64,000 nt of DNA from DATKMK01 sp035541895. GTDB lineage: Bacteria; Desulfobacterota; Binatia; HRBIN30; JACQVA1. Where the stretch lies: the NCBI GenBank assembly GCA_035541895.1, contig DATKMK010000122.1, positions 115,261 through 179,260 on the forward strand, given 5' to 3'. Shown here in pieces: positions 34,075-43,680 of this stretch (its first letter is position 1; each line of letters begins with the position of its first letter). Under the pieces are notes generated by a model. The model had not been told where the DNA came from. It ran no database searches and saw nothing but the letters and a program-made list of their open reading frames with translations. Made by a program: the position numbers and the translations under genes.

Positions 34075-35565
34075 ATGGCGAACTACCAACGGCTGGGCGC
34101 GCTGGATGCGTCGTTCTTGGGGATCGAGGACGAGAGCTGCCACATGCACGTCGGCGGCGTGCTGATCTTCGACGCCGCGCCGCTGCAGTTGGCCGACGGT
34201 GCTATCGACATCGAACGGATTCGGCGCGCGATCCACGCACGACTGCATCTGGTGCCGCGCTTTCGCCAACGCCTGGCGTACATTCCCTACGAACAAATTC
34301 CGATCTGGGTCGATGACGATCGCTTTCGCCTCGCCTATCACGTCCGCCACACGGCGCTGCCGCGGCCAGGTGACGAGCGCGTGCTGAAGCGCTTGGTCGG
34401 TCGCATCATGTCGCAGCCGCTCGATCGCAAGCGGCCGCTGTGGGAGATGTGGGTCGTCGAAGGGCTCGACGGCAATCGCTTCGCGCTGGTCAGCAAAACC
34501 CATCACTGCATGATCGACGGCATCTCGGGCGCGGATCTGATGTCGGTGATTCTCGATCCGAGCGCCGACACCGAGGTCGCTGCGCCCGAGCCGTGGCGCC
34601 CGCGCCGGATGCCGAGCAATGCACGGCTGGTGTTCGATGCAGCGTTGCGCCGGGCGGCGCAACCGCCGGCGGTGTTCCGGGCGGCGTACGAGGCGATCCG
34701 CGATCCGTCCGCCAAAGTGCGTGACGTCATGGAGGCGACCGGCGGGATCGTCGAAGCGTTCGCACCCGCGTTCAGCCCGGTGTCCCAAACGCCGCTCAAC
34801 GTCGAAGTCGGCCCGCATCGCCGCTTCGACTGGACCGATATGCAGGTGGCCGATCTCAAGGCGGTGAAGAATGTCCTCGGCGGTACCCTCAACGACGTCG
34901 TGCTCGCCACCGTCAGCGGCGCGCTGCGGACGTTCTTCGCGCAGCGCGGCTTGGATCCCGACGAACTCGACATCCGCGCGATGGTGCCGGTGAGCGTGCG
35001 CACGCACGACGAGCGCGGGCATTTGGGCAATCGCGTCACCCAGCTCACCGCGCCGCTGCCGGTGCGCCTCTCCGATCCGGTCGCGCGGCTACGTGCCGTG
35101 CGCGAGACCACCGCCGGACTCAAGGAGTCCAAGATGGCGCTCGGGGGCGAGGTGCTCACGGCGATCAGCGAGTGGACCGTGCCGAATCTGTTGGTGCAAG
35201 CGGCGCGGCTGGTGGCTCGCACCCGTCCGTACAACCTCATCGTCACCAATGTCCCCGGTCCGCAGATCCCGCTCTACTTGCAGGGCGCGTTGATGCGCAC
35301 CTCGTATCCGGTGGTGCCGTTGTTCGAGAACTTGGCGTTGGTCGTCGGGCTATTCAGTTACAACGGCGGCTTGTACTGGGGCGTGAATGCGGATTGGGAG
35401 CAGATCCCGGATCTGCACGACTTCATTGTCGCCATCGAAGTGGCGTTCAGGGAGTTGCAAGCGGCGGCGCAGAAGGTCTCCGCCCGTCATGCCGCCGCCA
35501 GCGCGCGCAAGCGCGCCCGCACCGCTCGCGCGAAGGGTGAAACGACGACGCAAGTCGCAAGCTGA
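34075..35565 (+). CDS. Wax ester synthase / acyl-CoA:diacylglycerol acyltransferase (WS/DGAT)
   Basis: The 496-residue protein begins YQRLGALDASFLGIEDESCH, as in WS/DGAT enzymes. The catalytic motif HHxxxDG is present in KTHHCMIDGISGADLM (about residue 145). NVPGPQIPLYLQGA and LNDVVLATVSGALR are conserved C-terminal blocks. It esterifies fatty alcohols or diacylglycerol with acyl-CoA, forming storage lipid. It ends in a basic Ala/Arg/Lys-rich tail. GGAG-type ribosome site upstream (GGGAGGC). It is convergent with the LLM oxidoreductase gene. Confidence 0.92.
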   Translation: MANYQRLGALDASFLGIEDESCHMHVGGVLIFDAAPLQLADGAIDIERIRRAIHARLHLVPRFRQRLAYIPYEQIPIWVDDDRFRLAYHVRHTALPRPGDERVLKRLVGRIMSQPLDRKRPLWEMWVVEGLDGNRFALVSKTHHCMIDGISGADLMSVILDPSADTEVAAPEPWRPRRMPSNARLVFDAALRRAAQPPAVFRAAYEAIRDPSAKVRDVMEATGGIVEAFAPAFSPVSQTPLNVEVGPHRRFDWTDMQVADLKAVKNVLGGTLNDVVLATVSGALRTFFAQRGLDPDELDIRAMVPVSVRTHDERGHLGNRVTQLTAPLPVRLSDPVARLRAVRETTAGLKESKMALGGEVLTAISEWTVPNLLVQAARLVARTRPYNLIVTNVPGPQIPLYLQGALMRTSYPVVPLFENLALVVGLFSYNGGLYWGVNADWEQIPDLHDFIVAIEVAFRELQAAAQKVSARHAAASARKRARTARAKGETTTQVAS

Positions 35566-35574
35566 CGCCCGCAC

Positions 35575-36561
35575 TCAGCGCGGCGCGAGTCCTTCGATGG
35601 TCCGACGAATCGCCTCGGGGTCGAACGCCAACGGACTGACGACGGTGGTGGTCACGCCCGCGCTGACGAACGCGGCGATGCGCTCGCGGCACTCTTCCAA
35701 CGATCCGAAAATACCGAGGCTGTCGACGAAGCGGTCGGTCATGCCTTTGCGCGTCAGCGCACGGTCGCCGGTCTTGAACCCTTTTTCGATCAGCGCCGCC
35801 TCTTCTTCGAAGCCGTACCAGGCGGCGAATTTGTTGTAGACAGGGGTGGCGAAGTAGCCGGTCAGTCCGGCGCGGAAGATCTCGCGCGCCGCGTTCTTGT
35901 CGTCGGTCACCAACACTTGATGACGGCAGACGACCTCGAATTGCGTCGCGTCTTTTCCAGCCCGCTGCCCGCCGACGGTTACGTGGTGCAGCATCTTCGG
36001 CAGCGCTTCGACGGGAAAGAGATTGACGACCACGCCGTCGCCGACTTCGCCGGCGACCTCCAACATCGGCGGCCGCAACGCGCCGACGTAGATCGGTACG
36101 ACGCCGGCGGGCGGCGCCATCAAGCGGTAACCCTGAGTCCGCAGCGTCACGCCGTCGAATTTGAGCTTCTCGCCCGCGAGCATTGCGCGCACTGTGGTCA
36201 CCGTCTCGCGCACGCGCGTGACTGGTTTGCGGAACGGCACGCCGTGCCAGTTGCCGACGATCGCATGACTCGAGGCCCCGAGACCGAGAATGAAACGCCC
36301 GGGTGCCAACTGCGAGACCGTGCCCGCGGCGGCGGCGATCGTTGCAGGTGTGCGGATGTACACCGGCGACACGGCGAGACCGATGCGTGCCGTGCCGGTG
36401 ACCTGGGCAACCGTGCCGGCAAGCACGAACGGATCCGGCCCACCAGTTTCGGCGATCCAGATGCTCTCGTAGCCGAGCGACTCGGCGCGGCGTGCCCACT
36501 CGAGGCACGTGGGTACATTCGGGGGGAGCGGCAGGCTCAACGCGAGTTTTCCGAGATTCAT
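35575..36561 (-). CDS. LLM-class flavin/F420-dependent oxidoreductase
   Basis: The 328-residue luciferase-like TIM barrel begins LGKLALSLPLPPNVPTCLEW. RAESLGYESIWIAETGGPDP, GTARIGLAVSPVYIRTPATI and LAPGRFILGLGASSHAIVGN are the standard family blocks. The 5-deazaflavin F420 or FMN is used for hydride transfer; cof genes at the right end of the window make F420 likely. Start ATG 36561 with GGAGGA eight bases upstream; a longer in-frame reading starting at 36729 lacks similarity. The substrate is unknown. Confidence 0.88.
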   Translation of the reverse strand: MNLGKLALSLPLPPNVPTCLEWARRAESLGYESIWIAETGGPDPFVLAGTVAQVTGTARIGLAVSPVYIRTPATIAAAAGTVSQLAPGRFILGLGASSHAIVGNWHGVPFRKPVTRVRETVTTVRAMLAGEKLKFDGVTLRTQGYRLMAPPAGVVPIYVGALRPPMLEVAGEVGDGVVVNLFPVEALPKMLHHVTVGGQRAGKDATQFEVVCRHQVLVTDDKNAAREIFRAGLTGYFATPVYNKFAAWYGFEEEAALIEKGFKTGDRALTRKGMTDRFVDSLGIFGSLEECRERIAAFVSAGVTTTVVSPLAFDPEAIRRTIEGLAPR

Positions 36562-36808
36562 CGATCCTCCGTGCGTCGATTGAAACCTATAGTCGTAGGC
36601 GGCGGTCAGGCTCAACCATGTCCCGAATGCATGAGACGCAGGTCCGGCGCAACCACCCGGCGAGCCGCCGCGAAAAAATGCGGGGAAGAAAAGTGCAAAC
36701 CAAATCGCCTTGGGAATCGGTTCTTGCAATGGTCAGGTTCATGGCGCATATCTCACTACCTCGGTGACAGCGCGCCGTGATCCGCAGAGAAGGCCTGACG
36801 AGTCCGTG

Positions 36809-39451
36809 ATGAGATTGACAAGAACCGGATCTCGTCGATGCCCTCTGTGGGTCGGGGTGCTGGCGGCGCTCCTTGTGACGCCGGCCAGTTGGGCCGCGAA
36901 CGCCGCGACGCTCACCGGTGACGCGAACTGTGACAACGCGGTCGATGCGCGTGACCTCGACGCGCTCGTTGCGGCGATCTTCGGGGGTAGTGCCTGTGCG
37001 TTGACGGACGTCAATGGCGACGGCCGCACCAGCAGCGCCGATCTCTCGGCACTGGCGAGGATTTTGACCACGCCGCCGCCGACCGCGACCGAGACGGTTA
37101 TCCCAACGGTGACGGAAACTTCGCTGGCTGTGACCGTAACACCGGTTGGGACGAAGACGCCGACCGGCACCTTCACGGAAGTTTCGGCGCTGACCGCGAC
37201 GCCATCATTGACGGAGACGCCGACTGCAACGCTCGGTCCGCCGAGCGCCACGCCGTCATTCACGGCGACGGCGACGATTAATCCGCCGACCGCGACGGTT
37301 TCGAATGTACCAACGCCATCGGCCACGGCCACCACCGCGATCGACACCGCAACCCCGACGGCTACCGCCACTGTAGGCGTGGCACCCACGAACACGGCCA
37401 GTTCTACCGAGACGATTGCTGCGACGCCGACTGCAACCAGCACACCGCCCACCATCGCGAGTCAGACCGAGCCACCTACGGCGACCGCGACCCCATCCAT
37501 CACCGGAACGGCCAGTGCGACGGCGACGCAGGTTGCGACGGAATCAGCGACGCCGTCGCCTCGTCCCGGCAGCCCGACTGCGACGTCTACGATTACACGC
37601 ACGCCAACCCGCACGGCGACGCCCACAGTCACCCCAACGATTACGCCAACGCCGACGGCCACGCGGACGCCGACGGAAACCCGCACTTCGACTCCGACCA
37701 GGACAGCGACGATCACCGCGACGGCCACCTTCACGAGCAGTCCGACGGCCACTGCATCCTCGACTCGAACGCCGACAACCACGGCGACGTTTACAATTGG
37801 TTCTCCGACTCGGACGCCGACCGAGACCGGGACACCAACCGCGACCGGCACGTCGACTGCCACGCCGACCGACACCGCAAGCACTACTCCGACGCGCACG
37901 CCGACCGCGACGCGCACGCCGACCGCGACCGCGAGCGCGACAGCGACCCGCACGGCCTCCTTCACTCAGACGGCGAGCGCGACCGCGAGCGCGACGCGCA
38001 CGGCGACGTCGACGTCAACGGCGAGTGGGACGAGCACGGCGACGATGACGCGCACACCCACTGCGACGAAGGCCCCGAGTGCCACCGGAACGTCGACGCC
38101 GACGTTCTCATCGACGGCCACCCCGAGCGATACCCCAGCGCCGACGGGAACACGTACCCCGTCGGCATCGCCGACCTGGACCAACTCCGCGACCGCTACC
38201 AGCACCCGGACGAGTTCCGCGACGCCGAGCGCGACCGGAACCGCGTCGGCAACGATCACGATGACCGTCACCCGTACACCGACACCGACCCGCACGCCGA
38301 CGATCACGCCGACGTCGACTATGACACCGACGGCGACCGCAACCGCGACCAACACGCTGACGCCATCCCCCTCGCGCACCCCGACGAACACGGCGACACC
38401 GACGGCGAGCGCCTCCGCGACCGGTTCGCCGAGCGACACTGCGACGCGGACATTTACCCCGACGAGTACACCGACGCGCACGCCGACCAACACGCAAACG
38501 TTCACGACGACGCCGACCACGACGCCAACGCGCACGCCGACGGGTACGTTCACGCCGTCCGCGACACCGTCCGGGACGCGCACGCCATCGAGCACCTTCA
38601 CGCCGACGATCACCCCGACTCCGACGACGACGCGCACCAGCACCAATACGCCGACGCCGACCGCGACGCCGACGAATACGAATACGCGAACAGCCACGCG
38701 CACGCCGTCGAGCACGCCGACAACCACCAACACGCCGCCGCCGACATCGACACGGACCAACACGCCGACGCGTACGCCGACGCCGCTCGATCAAGGTCCG
38801 CGCATCAGCTACTTGGGGTTTGTGCGCGCCGACACGTGTCCGCTCGGATGCGTGGCGGACAGTTGTTGCAGCGGAACGCCCACGCGCACGCCGAAGATCG
38901 AGAACGGTCTTCAGGTGATCGAGTCAACCGATCCGCGCGTTGGGATTCTGGTGGTCGAGGCATTTCCGAAGCCGGGTGGGCCCGCGGTGGGAACAAGCTT
39001 GAATCCAGCTTTGGGCACAAGTGACCGACCGGATCTGTGGATTGAGACCGATCGTCCGCGCGGCAACGGCAGTACGTTTCCACCGCTGAGCAACCTGTGC
39101 GATATTGGCATCGGTGGTATTGCTGCGGTCAGTCCACCTCGATTCACCGATCCCGATCCGACACCGAATCAGAACATCACGTATGCACTACAGGATGCGG
39201 CGTGTCGGTTTTTTGTGAAGGGCCCGAATCCGGGAACCGATGTGTGTACTCGCGATGCGGCGGGCAATCTGACGTTGCTCGCCCCGAGCGTCAGCACCCA
39301 CCAGTTTTGCAGCGTCCTCTCGAGCAAGGATGGATTTCCTTCCGGCGATACAACGGTGACCGTCCAGTTGCGGGCGGCCAACAACGGGCCGCTCGGCCCG
39401 ACCGCGCAAATCATCGTTCGAATTCTCCCGACCCCCACACCTTCGCAGTAG
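36809..39451 (+). CDS. Secreted dockerin-like protein with about 570-residue Thr/Pro repeat and novel C-terminal domain
   Basis: The 880-residue protein has a signal peptide (VGVLAALLVTPASWA, cleavage near residue 29). Residues 36-86 hold two EF/dockerin-type loops (TGDANCDNAVDARDLDALVA; LTDVNGDGRTSSADLSALAR). Residues about 88-658 are an almost pure Thr/Pro/Ser/Ala tract made of TPT, TATxT and TRTPT units, expected to be extended and heavily O-glycosylatable. Residues about 660-880 form a Cys-containing domain that starts GPRISYLGFVRADTC and includes HQFCSVLSSKDGFPSGDTTV. A homologous C-terminal domain occurs in the protein at 45567. ATG 36809 is used (GTG 36806 adjacent). No enzyme motif is visible; a surface stalk or matrix protein is a reasonable inference. 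Confidence 0.8.
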   Translation: MRLTRTGSRRCPLWVGVLAALLVTPASWAANAATLTGDANCDNAVDARDLDALVAAIFGGSACALTDVNGDGRTSSADLSALARILTTPPPTATETVIPTVTETSLAVTVTPVGTKTPTGTFTEVSALTATPSLTETPTATLGPPSATPSFTATATINPPTATVSNVPTPSATATTAIDTATPTATATVGVAPTNTASSTETIAATPTATSTPPTIASQTEPPTATATPSITGTASATATQVATESATPSPRPGSPTATSTITRTPTRTATPTVTPTITPTPTATRTPTETRTSTPTRTATITATATFTSSPTATASSTRTPTTTATFTIGSPTRTPTETGTPTATGTSTATPTDTASTTPTRTPTATRTPTATASATATRTASFTQTASATASATRTATSTSTASGTSTATMTRTPTATKAPSATGTSTPTFSSTATPSDTPAPTGTRTPSASPTWTNSATATSTRTSSATPSATGTASATITMTVTRTPTPTRTPTITPTSTMTPTATATATNTLTPSPSRTPTNTATPTASASATGSPSDTATRTFTPTSTPTRTPTNTQTFTTTPTTTPTRTPTGTFTPSATPSGTRTPSSTFTPTITPTPTTTRTSTNTPTPTATPTNTNTRTATRTPSSTPTTTNTPPPTSTRTNTPTRTPTPLDQGPRISYLGFVRADTCPLGCVADSCCSGTPTRTPKIENGLQVIESTDPRVGILVVEAFPKPGGPAVGTSLNPALGTSDRPDLWIETDRPRGNGSTFPPLSNLCDIGIGGIAAVSPPRFTDPDPTPNQNITYALQDAACRFFVKGPNPGTDVCTRDAAGNLTLLAPSVSTHQFCSVLSSKDGFPSGDTTVTVQLRAANNGPLGPTAQIIVRILPTPTPSQ
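37070..38795 (+). repeat. Low-complexity Thr/Pro-coding repeat tract
   Basis: About 1.7 kb of degenerate ACGCCGACC/GCGACG units encode the Thr/Pro stalk of the surrounding gene. The units are not identical, so repeats have diverged at third positions while keeping the TPT pattern, which argues for selection on the protein. Long open frames on the opposite strand here (Val/Gly/Arg-rich) are by-products. Confidence 0.85.
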
Positions 39452-39489
39452 ACCGTTGGTCGGGCGAGGGTTGTGTGGCGGCTTTTTGC

Positions 39490-39518
39490 TTGACAACTCT
39501 ACCCAAATGAGAGATACA
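39490..39518 (+). promoter_or_regulatory. Candidate promoter of the four-paralog array
   Basis: TTGACA at 39490-39495 and GATACA at 39513-39518 are 17 bp apart. The -35 is perfect and the -10 has three of six consensus bases. It lies in the gap after the dockerin gene, 75 bp before the first array ATG (39593), giving a leader of about 68 nt. Confidence 0.5.
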
Positions 39519-39592
39519 GCGAGGGCGATACGGGGAGCGGAGTTGCACCCCCGGGTGTGGATAACGGCGTACTGACTAAAAGGAGGCGTGCG

Positions 39593-40936
39593 ATGCGTGT
39601 GATGAAGCGAAATCCTTGGCTGACTGGCCTAGGAACCGTGCTGTCCCTGGTTGGGATGTGGTGGGGCAGTGCTCAAGGGGGAGTGGCCTCAACAAACCAG
39701 ACCGCGTCGCTCGTCGCATTTCCGAAGGTGATTGCGGATGGGACGCGGGACACGCTGATTCAGCTAGTCAATGCGTCGAGCACGGACAACTACCAGGTTC
39801 ACTGTGCGTACACCAATGCATCCGGCCGGTGCGGTACTCTTGCCGGTACGCAAGTCTGTACCACGAACGAAGACTGTCCCACTGGACAAACCTGTGTGGA
39901 TATCCGTTGGCAGGAAAACGACTGGGACCTTACGCTGACGCACCAACAACCGACAATCTGGCGGGCGTCAACCGGCCGTAATCCGAATACGGGTCAGGAC
40001 ACCGTGCCGGGGCAATGCACTCAGTCGATGAACACGGTCCGACAGGATTGCCCCGGTGCCTTTGGGCTGCTCAATTCGAACGCCAGTCCGGCCGGTGGTG
40101 ACTTCCGCGGTGAGCTGCGCTGCTGGGAAGTGGAAGCGAGTCTCCAGCCGATTGGCTTCAACGCGCTTGAGGGCGTGGCAATCCTTGAAACGATCGGAAC
40201 TGGACAGATCAGTGAATACAACGGAATCGGCTTCCGGGCGATCAATGTGGACAACACGGACCCCGTGCTCCACCTCGACAACGCCGAGTACGATGTCTGT
40301 CCTGCCTCGCTGCAACTCACCGTCTATCCGGTGGGCGCCGATGACACGATCGCTCGCGGCTTCGCAGGCGCGTCGTGCCCGACGGCGGGGAGCTGCCCTG
40401 TCGACACCGAGATTACGATCATTCCCTGTTCGACCGACTACACCCCCGCATCTGATCCCTCGAGTTCGATCGTCCAATTCTCCGGGACCAATGAGTTCGA
40501 ACAACAGTTGCAATCCCAGGCCGTGCCGATGACCTGCTATCTCAGCGCCTCGCTGAACAGCCCGAGCATTGGGCTGGCGTATCCATTTAGTACCGCGGCG
40601 AACGGTTCGCTGTTCAAGCTCAAGGTTCGTCCGGCAAGCGGCGGGCATTGTAATGGCGCACCGGCTGTGACGTGTGCGACCCTCGGCGCGACTTGTCCTA
40701 ACGGCAATGGGACGTGCGTTCCAAATGCCGGCATTCTCGCGGTCGCCGAAGAATTCCATACGAGCGCGAACTCGAGCATCGTAGGCACCGCGGCGTTCAA
40801 CGTTGACGCGATTGGCGCCCGCGGGGTTTGCGCGGTCAGCGGCAATGCGTGCACGGCGGCGAGCAGCGCGGCTTGCAACGGCGGGTCGGCTGATGTGTGC
40901 TTGATCGATTCGATCACGACGGTCATCAACCCGTAA
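39593..40936 (+). CDS. Secreted protein, array paralog 1 (unrecognised family)
   Basis: The 447-residue protein has a signal peptide (GLGTVLSLVGMWWGSAQG, cleavage about residue 30). I do not recognise the family, but it shares an ordered motif series with the next three genes: VAFPKVIA, TRDTLIQLVN, HCAYTN, WDLTLTHQQP, GELRCWEVEA, YNGIGFRAIN, CPASLQLTVY, ITIIPCSTDY, NEFEQQLQSQ and a terminal GILAVAEEFH. A Cys microdomain (GTQVCTTNEDCPTGQTCVD) is inserted at residues 85-103 and another Cys-rich block near the end. Start ATG 39593 has a textbook site (AAAAGGAGG, 39578-39586). Probably exported; function unknown. Confidence 0.78.
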   Translation: MRVMKRNPWLTGLGTVLSLVGMWWGSAQGGVASTNQTASLVAFPKVIADGTRDTLIQLVNASSTDNYQVHCAYTNASGRCGTLAGTQVCTTNEDCPTGQTCVDIRWQENDWDLTLTHQQPTIWRASTGRNPNTGQDTVPGQCTQSMNTVRQDCPGAFGLLNSNASPAGGDFRGELRCWEVEASLQPIGFNALEGVAILETIGTGQISEYNGIGFRAINVDNTDPVLHLDNAEYDVCPASLQLTVYPVGADDTIARGFAGASCPTAGSCPVDTEITIIPCSTDYTPASDPSSSIVQFSGTNEFEQQLQSQAVPMTCYLSASLNSPSIGLAYPFSTAANGSLFKLKVRPASGGHCNGAPAVTCATLGATCPNGNGTCVPNAGILAVAEEFHTSANSSIVGTAAFNVDAIGARGVCAVSGNACTAASSAACNGGSADVCLIDSITTVINP

Positions 40937-41020
40937 GTTGAGGGGGAGCCAATGGGTACTCACGTGGTGAATTCGCTGATCTTGGACGGAATGGTTCCCT
41001 GTCGGGAAAGGAGACGCGCA

Positions 41021-42259
41021 ATGTATAATACAAAGCGAGTTGGCTGGGCGGTGGTCGCGGCCCTACCCCTCATCATTGGTCAATCGCATGCGGTGCGGGC
41101 GCTCACGCGGTCGGACCGTCCAGCGGCGGTAGTCATCTACCCCCAGGTCGAGGCATGCGACGTTACGAAGTCGTCGATCTGTCCGGGGAACCTTAACCGC
41201 GACACCCTGATCGTGCTGAGCAACACGAAGGCAAATAGCGTATCGGTGAACAACTCGGTGACCGCGCACTGCTTCTACCTCAACGCCAACAGTCACTGCA
41301 CGAACAGTGGCAACATCTGTACAAGCTCCTCGCAGTGCCAGAACGGAACGTTCGGTAGTTGCGTGCCGGGATGGACCGAAACCGATTTCAACGTGACCCT
41401 AACTCCGGACCAGCCGCTAAGCTGGTCGGCCCTGAACGGCCTGAGGAAGTTCCCGATCACGGGGCTCACGTGCTCGACCGATCAGAGCATCAAGTGCCTA
41501 ACACCAGGGGCTTCGTGCGGGCTCAACGGAACCTGTGGGTTTGGTGGAAATTCCGGCAGCCTCGTCCCGCCGGCCCCGGAAATCCCGTTCGTCGGAGAGC
41601 TGAAGTGCATCGAGGTGGACCCAGCGACTCAAACCCCCTTCGGGGGCGATGCGCGGAACGATCTGAAGGGGGAAGCCACGCTTGAGCAGATCCTCGACAA
41701 CGGAACGCTGGACGTAGCCAAGTACGACGCGGTCGGCGTCATCGCCAACGACAACAATGATGGCAATAGCACGTTGACCCTGTCGATGGGGGACGAATAT
41801 GAGGACTGCGCTCCAGTGATTGTTTTCGATCATCTCTTCGATGGCGCCGTCGATCCGATTGATTCGAGCAACACTGCTCAATCGGATCTCACGCTGGTCC
41901 CGTGTAGCGAGGATCTCCAAACTGGTAACACTGGCAGCGGGGCATCCACTGCGCAATTTCTCGTCTTCAACGAGTTCGAGCAACGCTTCTCGACGAGTCG
42001 CCGGGTCGATTGTCACTTCAATAGTGCGCTGTCCCTCATCGACACGACGCAGCCGACGCGATCGATCTTCAACGCCAAGGTTACTGGAACGGTTGCCGGG
42101 CAGACGCGTATTCGTTCGGTCGGCGGTGGGCTGACCGGAGTGGCTCGACTGAGCTTTGTTACCGGCACGTCGACGGTCACCACGGTTGGAAGCGCGGCCT
42201 ACAACTTACATCAGGACGTCGGCGAGCGTGACACGCCAGACACCATCCAGTTGCCGTAG
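41021..42259 (+). CDS. Secreted protein, array paralog 2
   Basis: The 412-residue protein has a signal peptide (VVAALPLIIGQSHAVRA). Shared motifs in order are VVIYPQVEA, NRDTLIVLSN, HCFYLNAN, ETDFNVTLTPDQPLSW, GELKCIEVDP, YDAVGVIAND, LTLVPCSED, NEFEQRFSTS and GQTRIRSVGG. Cys microdomains occur at about residues 92-117 (HCTNSGNICTSSSQCQNG) and 150-176. The conserved start leader (GAAAGGAGACGCGCAATG) supports ATG 41021 over an upstream in-frame ATG at 40952. Family and function unknown; 84 bp after paralog 1. Confidence 0.77.
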   Translation: MYNTKRVGWAVVAALPLIIGQSHAVRALTRSDRPAAVVIYPQVEACDVTKSSICPGNLNRDTLIVLSNTKANSVSVNNSVTAHCFYLNANSHCTNSGNICTSSSQCQNGTFGSCVPGWTETDFNVTLTPDQPLSWSALNGLRKFPITGLTCSTDQSIKCLTPGASCGLNGTCGFGGNSGSLVPPAPEIPFVGELKCIEVDPATQTPFGGDARNDLKGEATLEQILDNGTLDVAKYDAVGVIANDNNDGNSTLTLSMGDEYEDCAPVIVFDHLFDGAVDPIDSSNTAQSDLTLVPCSEDLQTGNTGSGASTAQFLVFNEFEQRFSTSRRVDCHFNSALSLIDTTQPTRSIFNAKVTGTVAGQTRIRSVGGGLTGVARLSFVTGTSTVTTVGSAAYNLHQDVGERDTPDTIQLP

Positions 42260-42325
42260 CGGCACGATGGAGCGAAAGCGAATTCTGCGGCGCGAACCCG
42301 GAGTGAGGGTACAAGGAGGTAGGCC

Positions 42326-43618
42326 ATGAGGACGACGAAGAGCCGGCGAGTCGGGTCCCTGCTAGCCGTAGCCGCATTCGTATTGTGCGGCGCTACTGTG
42401 GCACGAGCAGACACCTCGACGAATCGGCCAGGCTCGATCTTGATTTTCCCCAAGGTCGTTGCGACGACGACGCGGGATACCATCATTCAGATTACCAATA
42501 CCCAAGCCATGACCGTTCGGACGCACTGCTTCTACGTGAATGGGTCGCTCGATCGGCATACAGGCCTGCCCCAGTGGCAAGAGACTGACTTTACTCTCTG
42601 GCTCACTCGACAGCAACCGACCCATTTCAAAGTGAGCACGGGCCGTGCGGTTGACCCGAGCGATAACTTCACCGCCGCTGGAAGTTCCGCGAACGCCGGT
42701 ATCGATCCTGGATTGATCCCAGCGATGCCGACCGGCTTCACCGGCGAATTGGTTTGTGTGGACGTGGAGGATTCTGGCGATCCCCTGGGTGACAACGCAT
42801 TGATTGGAAATGCCACTTTGAGAAGCACCACAGGAGACGTCGCCAAATACAACGGCACGACGGTAAAGGCTATTACACCCAACGAAGATAACCCTCTGTT
42901 GCTCGACGATGTACACTACAATGCGTGTCCGTCGAGCCTCCGTGTCGATTTGCTTTCTGACGGAGGCCGCGACCCGGTGGTCGATGCAATCGGTAACTCC
43001 GGTCGATGTCTCGTGAGCGGTGGACCTTGCCGGACGCAAGGCTATTGTAATGTGGACGCGAACTACTTGTGCTCCTCGGACCCAGACTGCAATGGCCTGA
43101 ATCTTCCCGGCGGTACATGCAATGCGAATCCGGACTGCACCGGCGGAATGGATGTCTGCACCCCGGGCCTTTGCGCGAATGACGGAACAGTCGCCTGCTC
43201 GAGCGACAGCGACTGCACAGGCGTCGGCGGAAGCTGCAATCTTGTGCAAACGTCGAGCGTGCGGAACTTCCTGACACTCGTTCCGTGCTCGTCTGATTTC
43301 GAAAATCTTGTTCCCGGCACGGTCTACGTGACGACCAACGTCTTTGACGAATTCGAGAGCCGAGTGTCGGGTAACCCGATCCCGGTCACCTGCTGGACCA
43401 GTCTACAAGTTCAATCACCTCTTCTCGGCGGAGCCGCGAACGGGTTTGGTTTGGGTACAACTGTTTCTGCCGTCATAACCACCGGCAGCGCCAATGCTGG
43501 CGTGCTCGGCGTCGCCGAGAGCGTGTCGACGGATTCCGCGGGCAACTCGGCATCAAGCCTCATCAATCCGATGGTTAAGGGTAGCAACCCCGGCGACGTG
43601 ATTCGGATTTCCGAGTGA
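42326..43618 (+). CDS. Secreted protein, array paralog 3
   Basis: The 430-residue protein has a signal peptide (LLAVAAFVLCGATVARA, cleavage about residue 28). Shared motifs: ILIFPKVVA, TRDTIIQITN, HCFYVNGS, ETDFTLWLTRQQPTHF, GELVCVDVED, YNGTTVKAI, CPSSLRVDL, LTLVPCSSDF, DEFESRVSG and GVLGVAESV. A large Cys-rich insert at residues about 225-305 contains two copies of a CSSDxDC pattern (YLCSSDPDCNG; VACSSDSDCTG). Ribosome site ACAAGGAGG before ATG 42326. The most expanded member in the insert region. Confidence 0.78.
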   Translation: MRTTKSRRVGSLLAVAAFVLCGATVARADTSTNRPGSILIFPKVVATTTRDTIIQITNTQAMTVRTHCFYVNGSLDRHTGLPQWQETDFTLWLTRQQPTHFKVSTGRAVDPSDNFTAAGSSANAGIDPGLIPAMPTGFTGELVCVDVEDSGDPLGDNALIGNATLRSTTGDVAKYNGTTVKAITPNEDNPLLLDDVHYNACPSSLRVDLLSDGGRDPVVDAIGNSGRCLVSGGPCRTQGYCNVDANYLCSSDPDCNGLNLPGGTCNANPDCTGGMDVCTPGLCANDGTVACSSDSDCTGVGGSCNLVQTSSVRNFLTLVPCSSDFENLVPGTVYVTTNVFDEFESRVSGNPIPVTCWTSLQVQSPLLGGAANGFGLGTTVSAVITTGSANAGVLGVAESVSTDSAGNSASSLINPMVKGSNPGDVIRISE

Positions 43619-43680
43619 GGTGAGTGATGACGCGTTGTGATAGGGTAGGCTTTCCTTTGAGCGAAGAAAGGAGTCGGGCC

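Noticed and set aside
36562..36808. Small gene in the gap between the LLM oxidoreductase and the dockerin gene
   Set aside because: Short frames here have neither a ribosome site nor recognisable sequence; the gap is taken as a divergent promoter region with no clear boxes.
37966..38763. Long minus-strand open frames rich in Val/Gly/Arg across both Thr/Pro tracts
   Set aside because: They mirror the ACGCCGACC repeat of the plus-strand genes, have no start context or family similarity, and exist only where the coding strand is low complexity.
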